Notes: generated by a model from the letters alone, not told the origin. A stretch of DNA of 64,000 nucleotides from Cronobacter sakazakii (GCF_000982825.1 NZ_CP011047.1:3348001-3412000); one strand, 5' to 3'; positions 41,034 to 50,784 are shown, numbered from the stretch's first letter. Numbers and translations are program-made.

Positions 41034-42308
41034 TTATTTCCAGCAGACGAGGCAGTAATTTTTCTTACCGCGACGCAGCAGCGTATAGCGGCCAAACAGG
41101 CGGTCGCTGTCGCTGAAGGTGTATTCCGGGTCAGACTGCTTCTCACCGTTGATGGTAATAGCGTTAGACGCGATGGTTTTACGCGCCTGGCCGCGGGACG
41201 GCTGCAGCTCGGAATCGACCAGCGCCTGCATCAGATCCGCGCCTTTTTCCATCTCGATCATCGGCACGCCGTCCTGCGCGAGCTGCTCGAAATCCGCTTC
41301 GCTCAGCGCGTTGAGGTTGCCGTTAAATAGGCTTTCGGTGATGCGTTTTGCGGCAGCAAGGCCCTCTTCGCCATGCACCAGGCGCGTCACCTGTTCAGCC
41401 AGCACGTACTGGGCGCGCGGCGCTTTACCGCTGTTTTTGTCTTCTTCTTCCAGCGCGTTGATTTCATCAATGCTCATAAAGGTGAAGAATTTCAGGAAGC
41501 GGTAGACATCCGCGTCCGCGGTGTTGATCCAGAACTGATAGAACTTGTACGGGCTGGTTTTCTTCGGATCCAGCCATACCGCGCCGCCTTCGGTTTTACC
41601 GAATTTGGTGCCGTCAGACTTAGTGATAAGCGGTACGGTCAGGCCAAACACCTGGTTCTGATGCAGACGACGGGTCAGGTCGATACCCGACGTAATATTA
41701 CCCCACTGATCGGAGCCGCCGATTTGCAGCGCCACGCCGTGCAGTTTATTCAGGCAGGCGAAGTCATAACCCTGCAACAGGTTGTAGGAGAATTCAGTGA
41801 AGGAGATGCCCACGTCATCGCGGTTCAGGCGCTGCTTCACCGCTTCTTTGTTGATCATCTGGTTGACCGAGAAGTGCTTGCCGATATCGCGCAGGAAGGT
41901 CAGCACGTTCATGTTGCCGAACCAGTCATAGTTGTTCGCCGCGATAGCGGAGTTCTCGCCGCAATCAAAATCAAGGAACGGCGCGACCTGGCGGCGGATT
42001 TTATCCACCCACTCCTGGACGGTATCTTCGGTATTAAGTTTACGTTCGGTCGCTTTGAAGCTTGGATCGCCAATCAGACCGGTGGCGCCGCCAACCAGTG
42101 CAACCGGCTTGTGCCCCGCCATCTGAAAGCGTTTCAGGCACAACAAGGGAACCAGATGGCCCAAGTGCAGGCTGTCGGCGGTGGGATCGAAGCCGCAATA
42201 AAGGGCGATCGGCCCCTGCGCCAGTCGCTGCGCTAACGCTTCTTCATCCGTCACCTGAGCCACAAGGCCCCGCTCCTGCAATTGTTTAATCAAATTGCTG
42301 CTTGCCAT
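41034..42308 (-). CDS. tyrS: Tyrosyl-tRNA synthetase
   Basis: 424-aa class I synthetase. HIGH-type motif HLGHLVPLL near residue 47, tyrosine pocket YCGFDPTADSLH, KMSKS-type motif KFGKTEGGAVWLDP near 235, and a C-terminal S4 RNA-binding domain (SRGQARKTIASNAITINGEK). The frame is open 14 codons earlier, but MASSNLIKQLQERG with GGAGA upstream is the family start. Between pdxH and pdxY as in E. coli. Confidence 0.98.
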   Translation of the reverse strand: MASSNLIKQLQERGLVAQVTDEEALAQRLAQGPIALYCGFDPTADSLHLGHLVPLLCLKRFQMAGHKPVALVGGATGLIGDPSFKATERKLNTEDTVQEWVDKIRRQVAPFLDFDCGENSAIAANNYDWFGNMNVLTFLRDIGKHFSVNQMINKEAVKQRLNRDDVGISFTEFSYNLLQGYDFACLNKLHGVALQIGGSDQWGNITSGIDLTRRLHQNQVFGLTVPLITKSDGTKFGKTEGGAVWLDPKKTSPYKFYQFWINTADADVYRFLKFFTFMSIDEINALEEEDKNSGKAPRAQYVLAEQVTRLVHGEEGLAAAKRITESLFNGNLNALSEADFEQLAQDGVPMIEMEKGADLMQALVDSELQPSRGQARKTIASNAITINGEKQSDPEYTFSDSDRLFGRYTLLRRGKKNYCLVCWK

Positions 42309-42446
42309 CGATTTCTCCATGTATTTACGACTGCACCTTTGCCGGTACACGGCTTTTCGCCCACTGGCGAAGAATAAAATTCAGGGAGGCATAGAATAAA
42401 GCGCAAGCCCTGGGAGCGCCAGCGCTTGCATAAGAAAATCGCTCAC

Positions 42447-43103
42447 TTACGGGGCGAGACGGTCGATTTTCCAGCCATCGCCGTCGCGCTGGTATAAAAA
42501 GCGGTCGTGCAGACGGTGTTCACCGCCCTGCCAGAATTCCACCTGCTCAAACGAGACGCGAAAACCGCCCCAGAAACTTGGCAGCGGCACTTCGCCCTGC
42601 TGGAATTTCTGTTTCAGTTCGAGGAATTTGCTCTCCAGCACGCCGCGCGCGGAAATACGGCTCGACTGCTTCGACACCCAGGCGCCGATCTGGCTGTCAC
42701 GCGGGCGGCTGTGGAAATATTTCACCACTTCCAGCGTCGAGAGACGCTCTGCTTTGCCGGTGACCATCACCTGGCGCTCCAGCATGTGCCACGGGAACAG
42801 CAAACTGATACGCGGATTGTTTTCAAGATGATGCGCCTTGCGGCTGCCGAGGTTGGTATAGAACACCATACCGCGCTCATCGAAATGTTTAAGCAGCACA
42901 ATACGCTGGTACGGCTGGCCGTGTTCATCAACGGTGGCGACCACCATAGCGGTAGGATCGGCGAGTTTTGCGTCACACGCCTGGGCGAGCCAGCGCTCAA
43001 ACAGCGGTAACGGCGTCTCGGTGAGGTCGCGGCGGCGTAGCCCGCCTTTGGTATATTCGCGGCGCAGATGCGCGATCTGTTGCAGATGGTCAATATCAGA
43101 CAT
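42447..43103 (-). CDS. pdxH: Pyridoxine/pyridoxamine 5'-phosphate oxidase
   Basis: 218-aa FMN enzyme making pyridoxal phosphate, the last step of B6 synthesis and salvage. FMN and substrate residues are in YQRIVLLKHFDERG, FYTNLGSRKAHHLENNP and WQGGEHRLHDRFLYQR. Start MSDIDHLQQIAHLRREY at 43103 gives exactly the E. coli length; 15 upstream in-frame codons are not family sequence. Same strand as tyrS and pdxY, so two B6 genes flank tyrS. Confidence 0.97.
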   Translation of the reverse strand: MSDIDHLQQIAHLRREYTKGGLRRRDLTETPLPLFERWLAQACDAKLADPTAMVVATVDEHGQPYQRIVLLKHFDERGMVFYTNLGSRKAHHLENNPRISLLFPWHMLERQVMVTGKAERLSTLEVVKYFHSRPRDSQIGAWVSKQSSRISARGVLESKFLELKQKFQQGEVPLPSFWGGFRVSFEQVEFWQGGEHRLHDRFLYQRDGDGWKIDRLAP

Positions 43104-43159
43104 AGCGTTGAACCAGTGAGGATCGGGTGGCGCTATTGTGCGCCCCACCCGCTAAAATC

Positions 43160-43483
43160 TCAACGCTTCGGATTTTGTAACTGACAGTGATTTAACACAA
43201 TATTGTCGCGATGGTAGACCGTCGCCTCATCGCCTTTCGACCAGAACGCATAGATGCCGTCAGTGTAGCGCGTACCGGACGCGGCGCGGCCCTGATTCAG
43301 GTGTAGCATCTTATCATCCAGCACAAAACTGACCTGCTCGCGCTGTTTATTGAGAGAGACCGTCAGCGGTTTTTCATCGCAGCGATATTCGAGGGTATCG
43401 GTGTTCATGCGCTCAACCATAGCGTCATAGTAGCTACAGCCAGCCAGCAGCGTGGGGAGCAAAACGACAAGCAGTTTCTTCAT
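43160..43483 (-). CDS. mliC: MliC, membrane-bound C-type lysozyme inhibitor
   Basis: 107-aa outer-membrane lipoprotein. Signal peptide with lipobox LLAGC (Cys16). The MliC domain is seen as [19 protein letters not shown] and [20 protein letters not shown], with cysteines for a disulfide (C34, C101). It blocks lysozyme at the cell surface. Between pdxH and anmK as in E. coli (formerly ydhA). Confidence 0.95.
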
Positions 43484-43541
43484 GGCATATCCTGAATGCG
43501 TATTTCTGAAGGGGGCCGGACGCCCCCGTAACGCATCCAGT

Positions 43542-44696
43542 CTAACGTCCTGGCGGAGCAGGAAAAGTCGGCAAACTCCGATTATTTAAGGGGTTGGCGG
43601 GAAAGACTGCACCGATCACGCTCGCTTCGCGCGCGCCGGTCACGGAGGGAAGATTTCCTGGTTTGCCGCTGAGCGTGCGGTACGCAAGCCAGGCGAAGGC
43701 CAGCGCTTCCATATCATCGCCGCGAATGCCCATCTCATCGGTTGACGAGACTTCGGTGCCCGGCAACAGCGCGGCAAGACGCGCCACCAGCCGCGGGTTG
43801 CGCCCGCCGCCGCCGCAAATCATCAGCCGTTCCGCGCCGCCGCTCAGCTGCACGTCCCGCGCGATAGTGCTGGCAGTCAGCTCCAGCAGCGTCGCCTGCA
43901 CATCCTGGGCGGGCAGCCCGGCGAAGGACGAGAGCTGGCGCTCTATCCAGCCGTAGTTGAAATATTCACGTCCGGTGCTCTTCGGCGCAGGCGTTGAGAA
44001 ATACGGATCGCGGAGCATCTTTTGCAGCAGCGGCTGCACCACATTGCCGCTGGCGGCCCACTCGCCGTCTTTATCAAACGGTTTGCCTTTCTGACGCCAA
44101 ATCCAGGCGTCCATCAGCATATTGCCAGGGCCGGTGTCGAAGCCTTTTACCGGCTGGCCTGGGAACAACAGCGAAAGATTCGCGATGCCACCGATATTCA
44201 GCACCATGCGCCGCTCCGTCGGGTGCGCCAGCAGCGCCTGATGGAACGCGGGCACCAGCGGCGCGCCCTGCCCGCCGAGCGCCATATCGCGACGGCGGAA
44301 ATCGCCCACGACGCTCACGCCGGTGCGTGCCACAATCTGATTGTTATCGCCTATCTGCATGGTGTGCGGCGCGCTGCCGGTCGGCTCATGCCAGACGGTC
44401 TGCCCGTGGCAGCCAATCGCCATGACGTCTTCGGGCTTAAGTTTTTGCTGCTCCATCAGCGCGTTGACCGCATCAGCAAACAGGCAACCGAGCTGATGAT
44501 CGAGCCTGCCGAGCTGAGAGAGCGTCAGCGGCTGCCCCTGACAGATATCCAGGATCGCCTTTTTAATCTCAGGCGGCATCGGCCAGCTCAGGCTCGCCTG
44601 CTGCGCCACCATGTGTTCGTCGATGGCCGCCAGCACCACATCCACCCCGTCGAGGCTGGTGCCGGACATCACTCCAATGTAGCGACCTGATTTCAT
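43542..44696 (-). CDS. anmK: Anhydro-N-acetylmuramic acid kinase
   Basis: 384-aa cell-wall recycling kinase that opens and phosphorylates 1,6-anhydroMurNAc to MurNAc-6-phosphate. ATP-binding motif [19 protein letters not shown] at the start, [10 protein letters not shown] with catalytic region, [14 protein letters not shown] and [14 protein letters not shown] 44696 has AAGGA six bases upstream and matches the family start. About 15 residues longer than E. coli AnmK owing to a Pro/Asn-rich C-terminal tail ([20 protein letters not shown]). Confidence 0.97.
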
Positions 44697-44812
44697 ACGC
44701 AATCCTTAAGCCCTGTTTGAAAACGTGCAACGCGACCCACAATCATAAACATTCACCCTGATTGAGCAACGGAATAATCCCGTGCGGTGCAAAAAGCCGG
44801 TTTTCCAGTCGC

Positions 44813-44829
44813 TGTTGATTTACCGTTCA
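44813..44829 (+). promoter_or_regulatory. Possible PhoP box of slyB
   Basis: TGTTGA-TTTAC-CGTTCA: two hexamers five bases apart that resemble GTTTA direct repeats. E. coli slyB is PhoP-regulated, but this match is imperfect. Confidence 0.35.
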
Positions 44830-44954
44830 GGCAGAATATTTTAGGATTTTTATCATCGGCTCCGTGAAGAATGTGAAATATCGCGGTCTTATGCCATATA
44901 ATTTGAATATGATGGATGCTCAGGTGAGCATTTGTTGGTGAACAGGAGATTTAC

Positions 44955-45422
44955 ATGATTTCACGTGTACTGGTTGTTGCACTGGCAGGGGTAACGCTGG
45001 CGGGCTGCGTCAACAATGATAGCCTTTCCGGGGACGTTTACACCGCCTCTGAGGCCAAGCAGGTACAGAACGTCACGTACGGTACTGTCGTGAACGTGCG
45101 TCCGGTGAAAATCCAGGGCGGGGATGATACCAACGTTATCGGCGCACTCGGCGGTGCGGTGCTGGGCGGTTTTCTTGGCAACACTGTCGGCGGCGGCACG
45201 GGTCGTTCGCTGGCAACGGCGGCAGGCGCTATCGCAGGCGGCGTGGCAGGTCAGGGCGTTCAGGGCGCAATGAACAAAACGCAGGGCGTAGAGCTGGAAA
45301 TCCGTAAGGACGACGGCAACACCATCATGGTAGTACAGAAACAGGGCAATACCCGTTTCTCTGCCGGTCAGCGTGTTGTACTGGCCAGCAACGGCAGCCA
45401 GGTCACCGTTTCTCCGCGCTAA
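44955..45422 (+). CDS. slyB: SlyB, outer-membrane lipoprotein
   Basis: 155-aa lipoprotein with lipobox LAGC (Cys18). The middle is a Gly-rich two-helix hairpin (VIGALGGAVLGGFLGNTVGGG, GAIAGGVAGQGVQG) of the glycine-zipper 2TM type, followed by a small strand domain (IRKDDGNTIMVVQKQGNTRF). In E. coli SlyB is PhoPQ-induced and stabilises the outer membrane under stress. CAGGAG precedes the ATG; a strong terminator follows. Confidence 0.96.
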   Translation: MISRVLVVALAGVTLAGCVNNDSLSGDVYTASEAKQVQNVTYGTVVNVRPVKIQGGDDTNVIGALGGAVLGGFLGNTVGGGTGRSLATAAGAIAGGVAGQGVQGAMNKTQGVELEIRKDDGNTIMVVQKQGNTRFSAGQRVVLASNGSQVTVSPR

Positions 45423-45452
45423 AACGCACGATTTTACCGGTGTAAATACAAG

Positions 45453-45484
45453 AACGGAGGAGCATCAGGCTCCTCCGTTTTTTT
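45453..45484 (+). terminator. Terminator after slyB
   Basis: 11-bp perfect stem AACGGAGGAGC / GCTCCTCCGTT, loop ATCAG, then a T-run. Confidence 0.92.
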
Positions 45485-45540
45485 ATGCGCGCGATTTTGA
45501 TTGTGATGGTGTTGCTTCACACGGTCGTCATACAGACCGT

Positions 45541-45975
45541 TTACTCTTTCGCCGACAGCGCCTGAATGTTCTTCTCAAGACGCGCCACGATGTGCAGCAT
45601 CTGGTCGTGCTCTTCCTGCGAAATGCCCGAGAGGATTTCACCGCGCGTTTTCAGAATCACTTCTTCGAGTTGCGCGATGATAGGCGCCGCTTTCTCGGTC
45701 AGCTTAATGCGCTTGGCGCGCCGGTCGCTGGCGCAGGTGTGGCGGGCGATAAGCCCCTTCTCTTCGAGCTGGTCGAGCGTACGCACCAGTGACGGCTGCT
45801 CGATACCGATGGCCTTGGCCAGTTGAATTTGCGACTGATCGGGCGGCAGCGAGTGGATATGATGAAGTGTCACCCAGTGGGTCTGCGTTAATTCCAGAGG
45901 CTTCAGGCGATGGTCAATCAGAGCACGCCAGATGCGCACCAGTCTTGTCAGGTCAGAGCCTAATGGCGATTCCAA
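45541..45975 (-). CDS. slyA: SlyA, MarR-family transcription regulator
   Basis: 144-aa winged-helix dimer that counters H-NS at many promoters. Winged-helix region QIQLAKAIGIEQPSLVRTLDQLEEKGLI and wing CASDRRAKRIKLTEK. Start: AAGGAG directly touches an ATG at 45981, too close to use, while TTG at 45975 has six bases of spacing and gives the known SlyA start (MESPLGSDL), so TTG is chosen. A consensus SlyA box lies 17 nt upstream (autoregulation). Divergent from ydhIJK. Confidence 0.96.
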   Translation of the reverse strand: MESPLGSDLTRLVRIWRALIDHRLKPLELTQTHWVTLHHIHSLPPDQSQIQLAKAIGIEQPSLVRTLDQLEEKGLIARHTCASDRRAKRIKLTEKAAPIIAQLEEVILKTRGEILSGISQEEHDQMLHIVARLEKNIQALSAKE

Positions 45976-45991
45976 TTTCATCTCCTTATAA

Positions 45992-46003
45992 TTAGCTTGC
46001 TAA
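45992..46003. promoter_or_regulatory. SlyA box, perfect
   Basis: TTAGCTTGCTAA is the reverse complement of the SlyA consensus TTAGCAAGCTAA. It lies just upstream of slyA. Confidence 0.85.
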
Positions 46004-46037
46004 GTTATTATGCTGATTTTAGACTAGTGTGCAGTAT

Positions 46038-46049
46038 TTAGATAGCTAA
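46038..46049. promoter_or_regulatory. Second SlyA-like box towards ydhI
   Basis: TTAGATAGCTAA matches the consensus at 10 of 12 positions and is centred in a longer palindrome (TTTAG-ATAG-CTAAA). Suits control of ydhIJK by SlyA. Confidence 0.6.
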
Positions 46050-46155
46050 AACAAATGGCCACACTGGCGATGAATACCGCGACGTCTATAATTTTAGACC
46101 ACAACGGCGTATCTGAAACGGGTGCCATCTCTCCGATTTTCAAGGATTATCTTTC

Positions 46156-46392
46156 GTGATATCGCGCTTCTTCACATCAGGGTTCGCGCTTTCGGATCTC
46201 GTCGCCGGTGCGTCGGTCTATTTCCCTCCCCTTTTTAAGGCCGTTATTCTCGGTTTTTTTATCTGGCTGATGGTGCACCGTCTGCTGCGTGACTGGATTT
46301 ACGCGGGCGACATCTGGCACCCGACATTAATGGATCTTTCCCTGTTCGTTTTGTCAGTCAGCCTCGGGCTGCTGATGCTGATTGTGTGGTAA
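46156..46392 (+). CDS. ydhI: YdhI, DUF1656 inner-membrane protein
   Basis: 78 aa, two helices, conserved GASVYFPPLFKAVILGFF and LRDWIYAGDIWHPTLMDLSLF. DUF1656 proteins accompany AaeAB-type efflux pumps; role unknown. Start GTG at 46156 with CAAGGA upstream. First gene of ydhIJK; ydhJ starts four bases after its stop. Confidence 0.93.
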   Translation: MISRFFTSGFALSDLVAGASVYFPPLFKAVILGFFIWLMVHRLLRDWIYAGDIWHPTLMDLSLFVLSVSLGLLMLIVW

Positions 46393-46396
46393 TCTC

Positions 46397-47254
46397 ATGC
46401 GTCTGAAAACTCTGAAATATTTCTCCACGCTCTTTGTGGTTGCAGCCGCTCTGCTGGCAGGCTGGCTGGTCTGGAATTACTACATGCAGTCGCCCTGGAC
46501 GCGTGATGGAAAAGTACGCGCCGAGCAGGTGAATATCACGCCGCAGGTCTCCGGCACCATTACGCGCCTGCTGGTGCGCGACAACCAGAAAGTCAAAGCG
46601 GGCGAATTGCTGTTCACGATAGACGACACGCCCTACCGCATCGCGGTGCTGAACGCCGAAGCGCAAATCGCCCGTGCGCAGACCGATCTTGCCAAAGCCA
46701 ATAACGAAGCGAACCGCCGCCGCCATCTGCCACAAAACTATATTTCCGCCGAAGATCTCGACACCGCGAATATCAGCGTAAAAGCCGCGCAGGCCGCGCT
46801 GAAAATGGCCGAAGCGTCGCTTGAGCAGTCTCGCTGGCAGCTTGAGCAGACGCGTGTGGTAGCCCCCGTCGATGGCTGGGTGACTAATCTCTCAAGCCGC
46901 GTGGGTAACTACGCAAGCCAGGGTCAGCCGGTCTTCGCGCTGGTAGACAGCCATTCCTTCTATGTGGTGGGCTATTTTGAAGAGACCAAACTGCGCCATA
47001 TCCGCGAAGGCGCTCCCGCCAGAATCCTGCTCTACAGCACTCATACGCCGCTGTATGGCAAAGTAGAGAGTATAGGTCGCGCCATTTACGATCAGAGCGT
47101 CGAGAGCGACAGCAGTCTCGTTGCCGATATCAAGCCTAACGTGCCGTGGGTGCGGCTCGCGCAGCGCGTGCCGGTGCGTATCGCGCTCGACAGCCTGCCC
47201 GACGGCGTGACGCTGGTGTCCGGCACCACTTGCACCGTTTCGCTCACCGACTAA
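46397..47254 (+). CDS. ydhJ: YdhJ, HlyD/AaeA-type membrane fusion protein
   Basis: 285-aa periplasmic adaptor of an efflux pump, anchored by one N-terminal helix (TLFVVAAALLAGWLVWNYY). Barrel-sandwich halves around a coiled-coil hairpin (AQAALKMAEASLEQSRWQLE), family motifs RAEQVNITPQVSGTITRLLV and GWVTNLSSRVGNYASQG. ATG 46397 matches the E. coli start; no strong ribosome site, so coupling to ydhI is likely. Partner is YdhK. Confidence 0.94.
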   Translation: MRLKTLKYFSTLFVVAAALLAGWLVWNYYMQSPWTRDGKVRAEQVNITPQVSGTITRLLVRDNQKVKAGELLFTIDDTPYRIAVLNAEAQIARAQTDLAKANNEANRRRHLPQNYISAEDLDTANISVKAAQAALKMAEASLEQSRWQLEQTRVVAPVDGWVTNLSSRVGNYASQGQPVFALVDSHSFYVVGYFEETKLRHIREGAPARILLYSTHTPLYGKVESIGRAIYDQSVESDSSLVADIKPNVPWVRLAQRVPVRIALDSLPDGVTLVSGTTCTVSLTD

Positions 47255-47263
47255 GCGCCGCTC

Positions 47264-49297
47264 ATGAATCTCGAATGGCTCACCTGGCAGCGATCCCCGT
47301 GGGGCAAAGCGACGCCCGCGCAGTGGCGCTACGCGCTGCGCAACGGCATCGCGATGTCGCTTGCGTTGACTATCGCCTACGTGCTGGAACTTGACGAGCC
47401 CTACTGGGCGATGACCTCGGCCGCCGTGGTGAGTTTCCCGACGGTGGGCGGCGTTATCAGCAAAAGTCTCGGACGCATCGCTGGCAGCCTGATTGGAGCC
47501 AGCGCCGCGCTCATTATCGCCGGGCATACACTTAACGATCCGTGGTTATTCACCTGGGCAATGGCGCTGTGGCTCGCGCTCTGCACCTGGGTTTCGGGCT
47601 ATTTTCATAACAACGCCGCCTACGCCTTTCAGCTTGCCGGATATACCGCCGCCATCATCGCTTTTCCGCTGGTCAACACGGTTGAAACCACAGAGCTCTG
47701 GAATATCGCCCAGTCGCGCGTCTGCGAAGTGATCGTCGGCATTTTGTGCGGTGGCCTGATGATGATGGTGATGCCGGGCCAGCCTGACAGCGTGACGTTT
47801 CTCGGCGCGCTGCGCAAAATGCAGGCGCGTCTGCTGGAGCACGCCAGCCTGCTGTGGAAACCGCAAACCACCGACGCCATCCGCACCGCCCATGAGGGCG
47901 TGATTACGCAGGTGCTGACGCTCAACGTGCTGCGCATTCAGGCGTTCTGGAGCCATTACCGTATCCGCCAGCAGAACCAGTTGCTGAATTATCTGCTGCA
48001 CCAGCAACTGCGACTGACCAGCTATATCTCCGGACTGCGCCGCCTGTTGATGAACTGGCCACAGCCGCCGCAAAGCCTGTGGGCCGGGCTTGATGCATTG
48101 CTTGAAGAGCTCGGCCATCCGAAGCCCTGCCCGCTGCGGGTGGCGCGCCTTCTGGTCGCACTCGCTCCTGATGAAAACAGTGATTTTCGCCATCAGGCAT
48201 TCTGGCTGCGGCTGCGCGATTTCTGCCGCGTCTGGATGAACTGTCAGCGCTGGATTGCCAGGCTTGATACCCCCATTCCCGACGACACGATAAGCGTGCC
48301 AGCCGCCCCGCCGCTGGCGCGCCATACCGATAACACCGAGGCGCTGTGGAGTGCGCTTCGTACCTTTTGCGTGATCGCCCTGATTGGTGCCTGGGCAATT
48401 AACACCCGCTGGGAGTCGGGCAGCGGCGCGCTGACGCTGGCGGCGATAAGCTGCGTGCTCTATTCCGCCTCACCATCGCCGCATAATTCGCTCAACCTGC
48501 TGCTGCGCACGCTGTTACTGCTGACGCTGTTCAGCTTTGTGGTGAAGTTCGGCCTGATGGTACAAGTGACCGATCTCTGGCAGTTTCTGTTGTTTCTCTT
48601 CCCGCTACTGACCACGATGCAGCTCCTGAAGCTACAACAGCCGCGCTTTGCGGGGCTGTGGGGACAGCTGATTGTCTTTATGGGCTCGTTTATCGCGGTG
48701 ACGAACCCGCCGGTTTACGATCTGGCGGATTTTCTGAATGATAATCTGGCGAAGATTTGCGGCGTGGCATTCTGCTGGGTGGCATTCGCCGTACTTCGGC
48801 CCGGCTCTGACCGGCGTAAGGGGCTGCGCCATATCCGCGCTCTTCGTCGCGGATTTATCGATCAGCTCAGCCGCGTTCCGCAGCGCGGTGAAGCGGCGTT
48901 TGAATCGCTGGTTTATCATCACATCAGTCAGCTTAGCAACAGTAAAGACGACGCCACCCGTCGCTGGCTGCTGCGGTGGGGCGTAGTGCTGCTCAACTGT
49001 TCGCACGTGGTCTGGCAACTGCGCGAATGGGAAACCCGCGCTGACCCGCTCTCGCAGGTGCGTGATATCTGCATCGAAACGCTGCGGGATGTGATGAGCG
49101 TTAAAGGGGTTCGCCAGCGGCCGCTGGCCGCGGCGCTCGGCGAGCTTGAACGCATCAGCTTTACGCTTGCGCGCCATCATCAGCCAGACGCGCGGCGGCT
49201 GGCGGGCATTATCTGGCGCCTGTGGTGTTCGCTGTCACAGCTGGAACAGGCGTCGCCCTCACCGCAGGAGGACAACGCCCGGCAAGTGATTAAATAA
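47264..49297 (+). CDS. ydhK: YdhK, FUSC/AaeB-type efflux transporter
   Basis: 677-aa inner-membrane protein with two sets of helices (residues ~25-165 and ~360-500) and cytosolic domains after each, the AaeB/FUSC plan. Conserved LDEPYWAMTSAAVVSFPTVGG at the start and LWQFLLFLFPLLTTMQLLKL in the second half. Presumed substrates are aromatic acids or similar compounds; not shown. Its last eight bases overlap the convergent sodC stop. Confidence 0.94.
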   Translation: MNLEWLTWQRSPWGKATPAQWRYALRNGIAMSLALTIAYVLELDEPYWAMTSAAVVSFPTVGGVISKSLGRIAGSLIGASAALIIAGHTLNDPWLFTWAMALWLALCTWVSGYFHNNAAYAFQLAGYTAAIIAFPLVNTVETTELWNIAQSRVCEVIVGILCGGLMMMVMPGQPDSVTFLGALRKMQARLLEHASLLWKPQTTDAIRTAHEGVITQVLTLNVLRIQAFWSHYRIRQQNQLLNYLLHQQLRLTSYISGLRRLLMNWPQPPQSLWAGLDALLEELGHPKPCPLRVARLLVALAPDENSDFRHQAFWLRLRDFCRVWMNCQRWIARLDTPIPDDTISVPAAPPLARHTDNTEALWSALRTFCVIALIGAWAINTRWESGSGALTLAAISCVLYSASPSPHNSLNLLLRTLLLLTLFSFVVKFGLMVQVTDLWQFLLFLFPLLTTMQLLKLQQPRFAGLWGQLIVFMGSFIAVTNPPVYDLADFLNDNLAKICGVAFCWVAFAVLRPGSDRRKGLRHIRALRRGFIDQLSRVPQRGEAAFESLVYHHISQLSNSKDDATRRWLLRWGVVLLNCSHVVWQLREWETRADPLSQVRDICIETLRDVMSVKGVRQRPLAAALGELERISFTLARHHQPDARRLAGIIWRLWCSLSQLEQASPSPQEDNARQVIK

Positions 49298-49808
49298 CGC
49301 CGCAGGCGTAACGGGCACCGCCGCCGCCCAGCGGTTTCGGATGATCGGACAGGTTATCGCCGCCGACATGTACCATCAGCGCTTTGCCCTTTACTTCGTC
49401 CAGCTTTTTGATGCGCGGTGCGGTCACCGGGTCGGTGGCTTTGCCGTCGTTGTTCACCGCCAGCACCGGCAGGTCACCTAAATGTCCGTCGCCTTCCGGC
49501 CCGGCATGTTTACCGGTATTTTGCGGGTCGAAGTGACCGCCAGCGGCTTCTGCCGCGACCATTTTGCCGTCTTTCATGGCGGGTTCGCAGCTGCCTTTGG
49601 CATGAATATGAAACCCGTGATCGCCTGGCGGGAGACCGTTAAGATCGGGCGCAAACTCCAGACCTTTATCGGTTTCAGTGATTTTGACCATCCCGACGGA
49701 CTGACCTACGCCTTTGTCAGTCACCAGGTGTAGTTCCACTTCTTCGCTGGCGGCCTGCGCGGCACCGCATACGAGCAGCGCCATCGCCGCCAGTGTTAAT
49801 CGCTTCAT
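49290..49808 (-). CDS. sodC: Periplasmic Cu,Zn superoxide dismutase
   Basis: 172-aa enzyme with a 19-residue signal peptide (MKRLTLAAMALLVCGAAQA). Copper and zinc ligands lie in GDHGFHIHAKGSCEP, EAAGGHFDPQNTGKHAGPEG, GHLGDLP and LMVHVGGDNLSDHPKPLGGG; GGARYACGVI closes with the disulfide cysteine. It removes superoxide in the periplasm. Converges on ydhK with an 8-bp overlap of the 3' ends. Confidence 0.97.
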   Translation of the reverse strand: MKRLTLAAMALLVCGAAQAASEEVELHLVTDKGVGQSVGMVKITETDKGLEFAPDLNGLPPGDHGFHIHAKGSCEPAMKDGKMVAAEAAGGHFDPQNTGKHAGPEGDGHLGDLPVLAVNNDGKATDPVTAPRIKKLDEVKGKALMVHVGGDNLSDHPKPLGGGGARYACGVI

Positions 49809-49887
49809 ATTCCCTCCAGTTTCAGGTGATTCCCGTTAAGTCTATAACAAGGTAATGAATTTCACCGGAATGGAGGGAATCTGGCTG

Positions 49888-50784
49888 TCAGGGCACGTCG
49901 TAACCGAGCGCGGCCTTGCGAATGCGGAACCACTGCTGGCGAGACATTTCAAGCGACAGCGCGCCCACCGCGCTTTTCACGCGGTCGATTTTCCCCGAGC
50001 CGATAATCGGCAGCGGGCGCGATGGCAGACGCATCACCCATGCATAAACGACCTGCTCGATAGTCTGCGCGCCCGTCTCTTCTGCGACCTGATGCAGCTC
50101 GGCACGCAGCGGCGCAAAACTTTCATCACTGAACAGCCGCCCGCCGCCCAGGCATGACCAGGCCATCGGGCGAATGCGCAGTTGCTGAAGCAGATCCAGT
50201 GTTCCGTCCAGCAGCAGCGGCTGATGTACTGGCGAAATCTCAACCTGATTGGTGGCGAGCGTAAACGGCAGACGCGACTGCACCAGTGAGAACTGCGCAG
50301 GCGTGAAGTTAGAAACGCCAAAGTGACGCACTTTGCCGCTTTTATGCAGCTCAAGAAATGCTTCGGCAATCTCATCGGCATCCATCAACGGATCGGGACG
50401 ATGGATCAGAAGCAGATCCAGCACATCAGTATGCAGATGCCGCAGGGAGTTTTCGGCGCTCTGCACAATATGCGCACGCTCGGTGATGTAATGACCAATC
50501 ACGTTTTCCGGCTTCGCGGTCGTGGCGATACCGCATTTGGTGACGATTTCCATCTTGTCGCGCAGATGCGGTGCCAGACGCAGCGCCTCACCAAACGCCG
50601 CTTCGCACTGATAATTACCATAAATATCCGCGTGATCGACGGTCGTGATCCCAAGCTCCAGATGCTGCTCAATAAACCCGACCAGCTCGCGGGCGGAGTA
50701 GTTCCACTCCATTAAACGCCAGTACCCCATCACCAGACGTGAAAATGTCGGCCCCTGGGGTGCCATAAGAATACGCTCAACCAT
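49888..50784 (-). CDS. ydhF: YdhF, aldo-keto reductase family oxidoreductase
   Basis: 298-aa NADPH-dependent TIM-barrel protein of unknown substrate. Motifs TVDHADIYGNYQCEAAFGEAL with the catalytic Asp/Tyr, DLLLIHRPDPLMDADEI, and LPIIGSGKIDRVKSAV in the cofactor site. ydhL lies 52 nt upstream on the same strand, as in E. coli. Confidence 0.94.
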   Translation of the reverse strand: MVERILMAPQGPTFSRLVMGYWRLMEWNYSARELVGFIEQHLELGITTVDHADIYGNYQCEAAFGEALRLAPHLRDKMEIVTKCGIATTAKPENVIGHYITERAHIVQSAENSLRHLHTDVLDLLLIHRPDPLMDADEIAEAFLELHKSGKVRHFGVSNFTPAQFSLVQSRLPFTLATNQVEISPVHQPLLLDGTLDLLQQLRIRPMAWSCLGGGRLFSDESFAPLRAELHQVAEETGAQTIEQVVYAWVMRLPSRPLPIIGSGKIDRVKSAVGALSLEMSRQQWFRIRKAALGYDVP

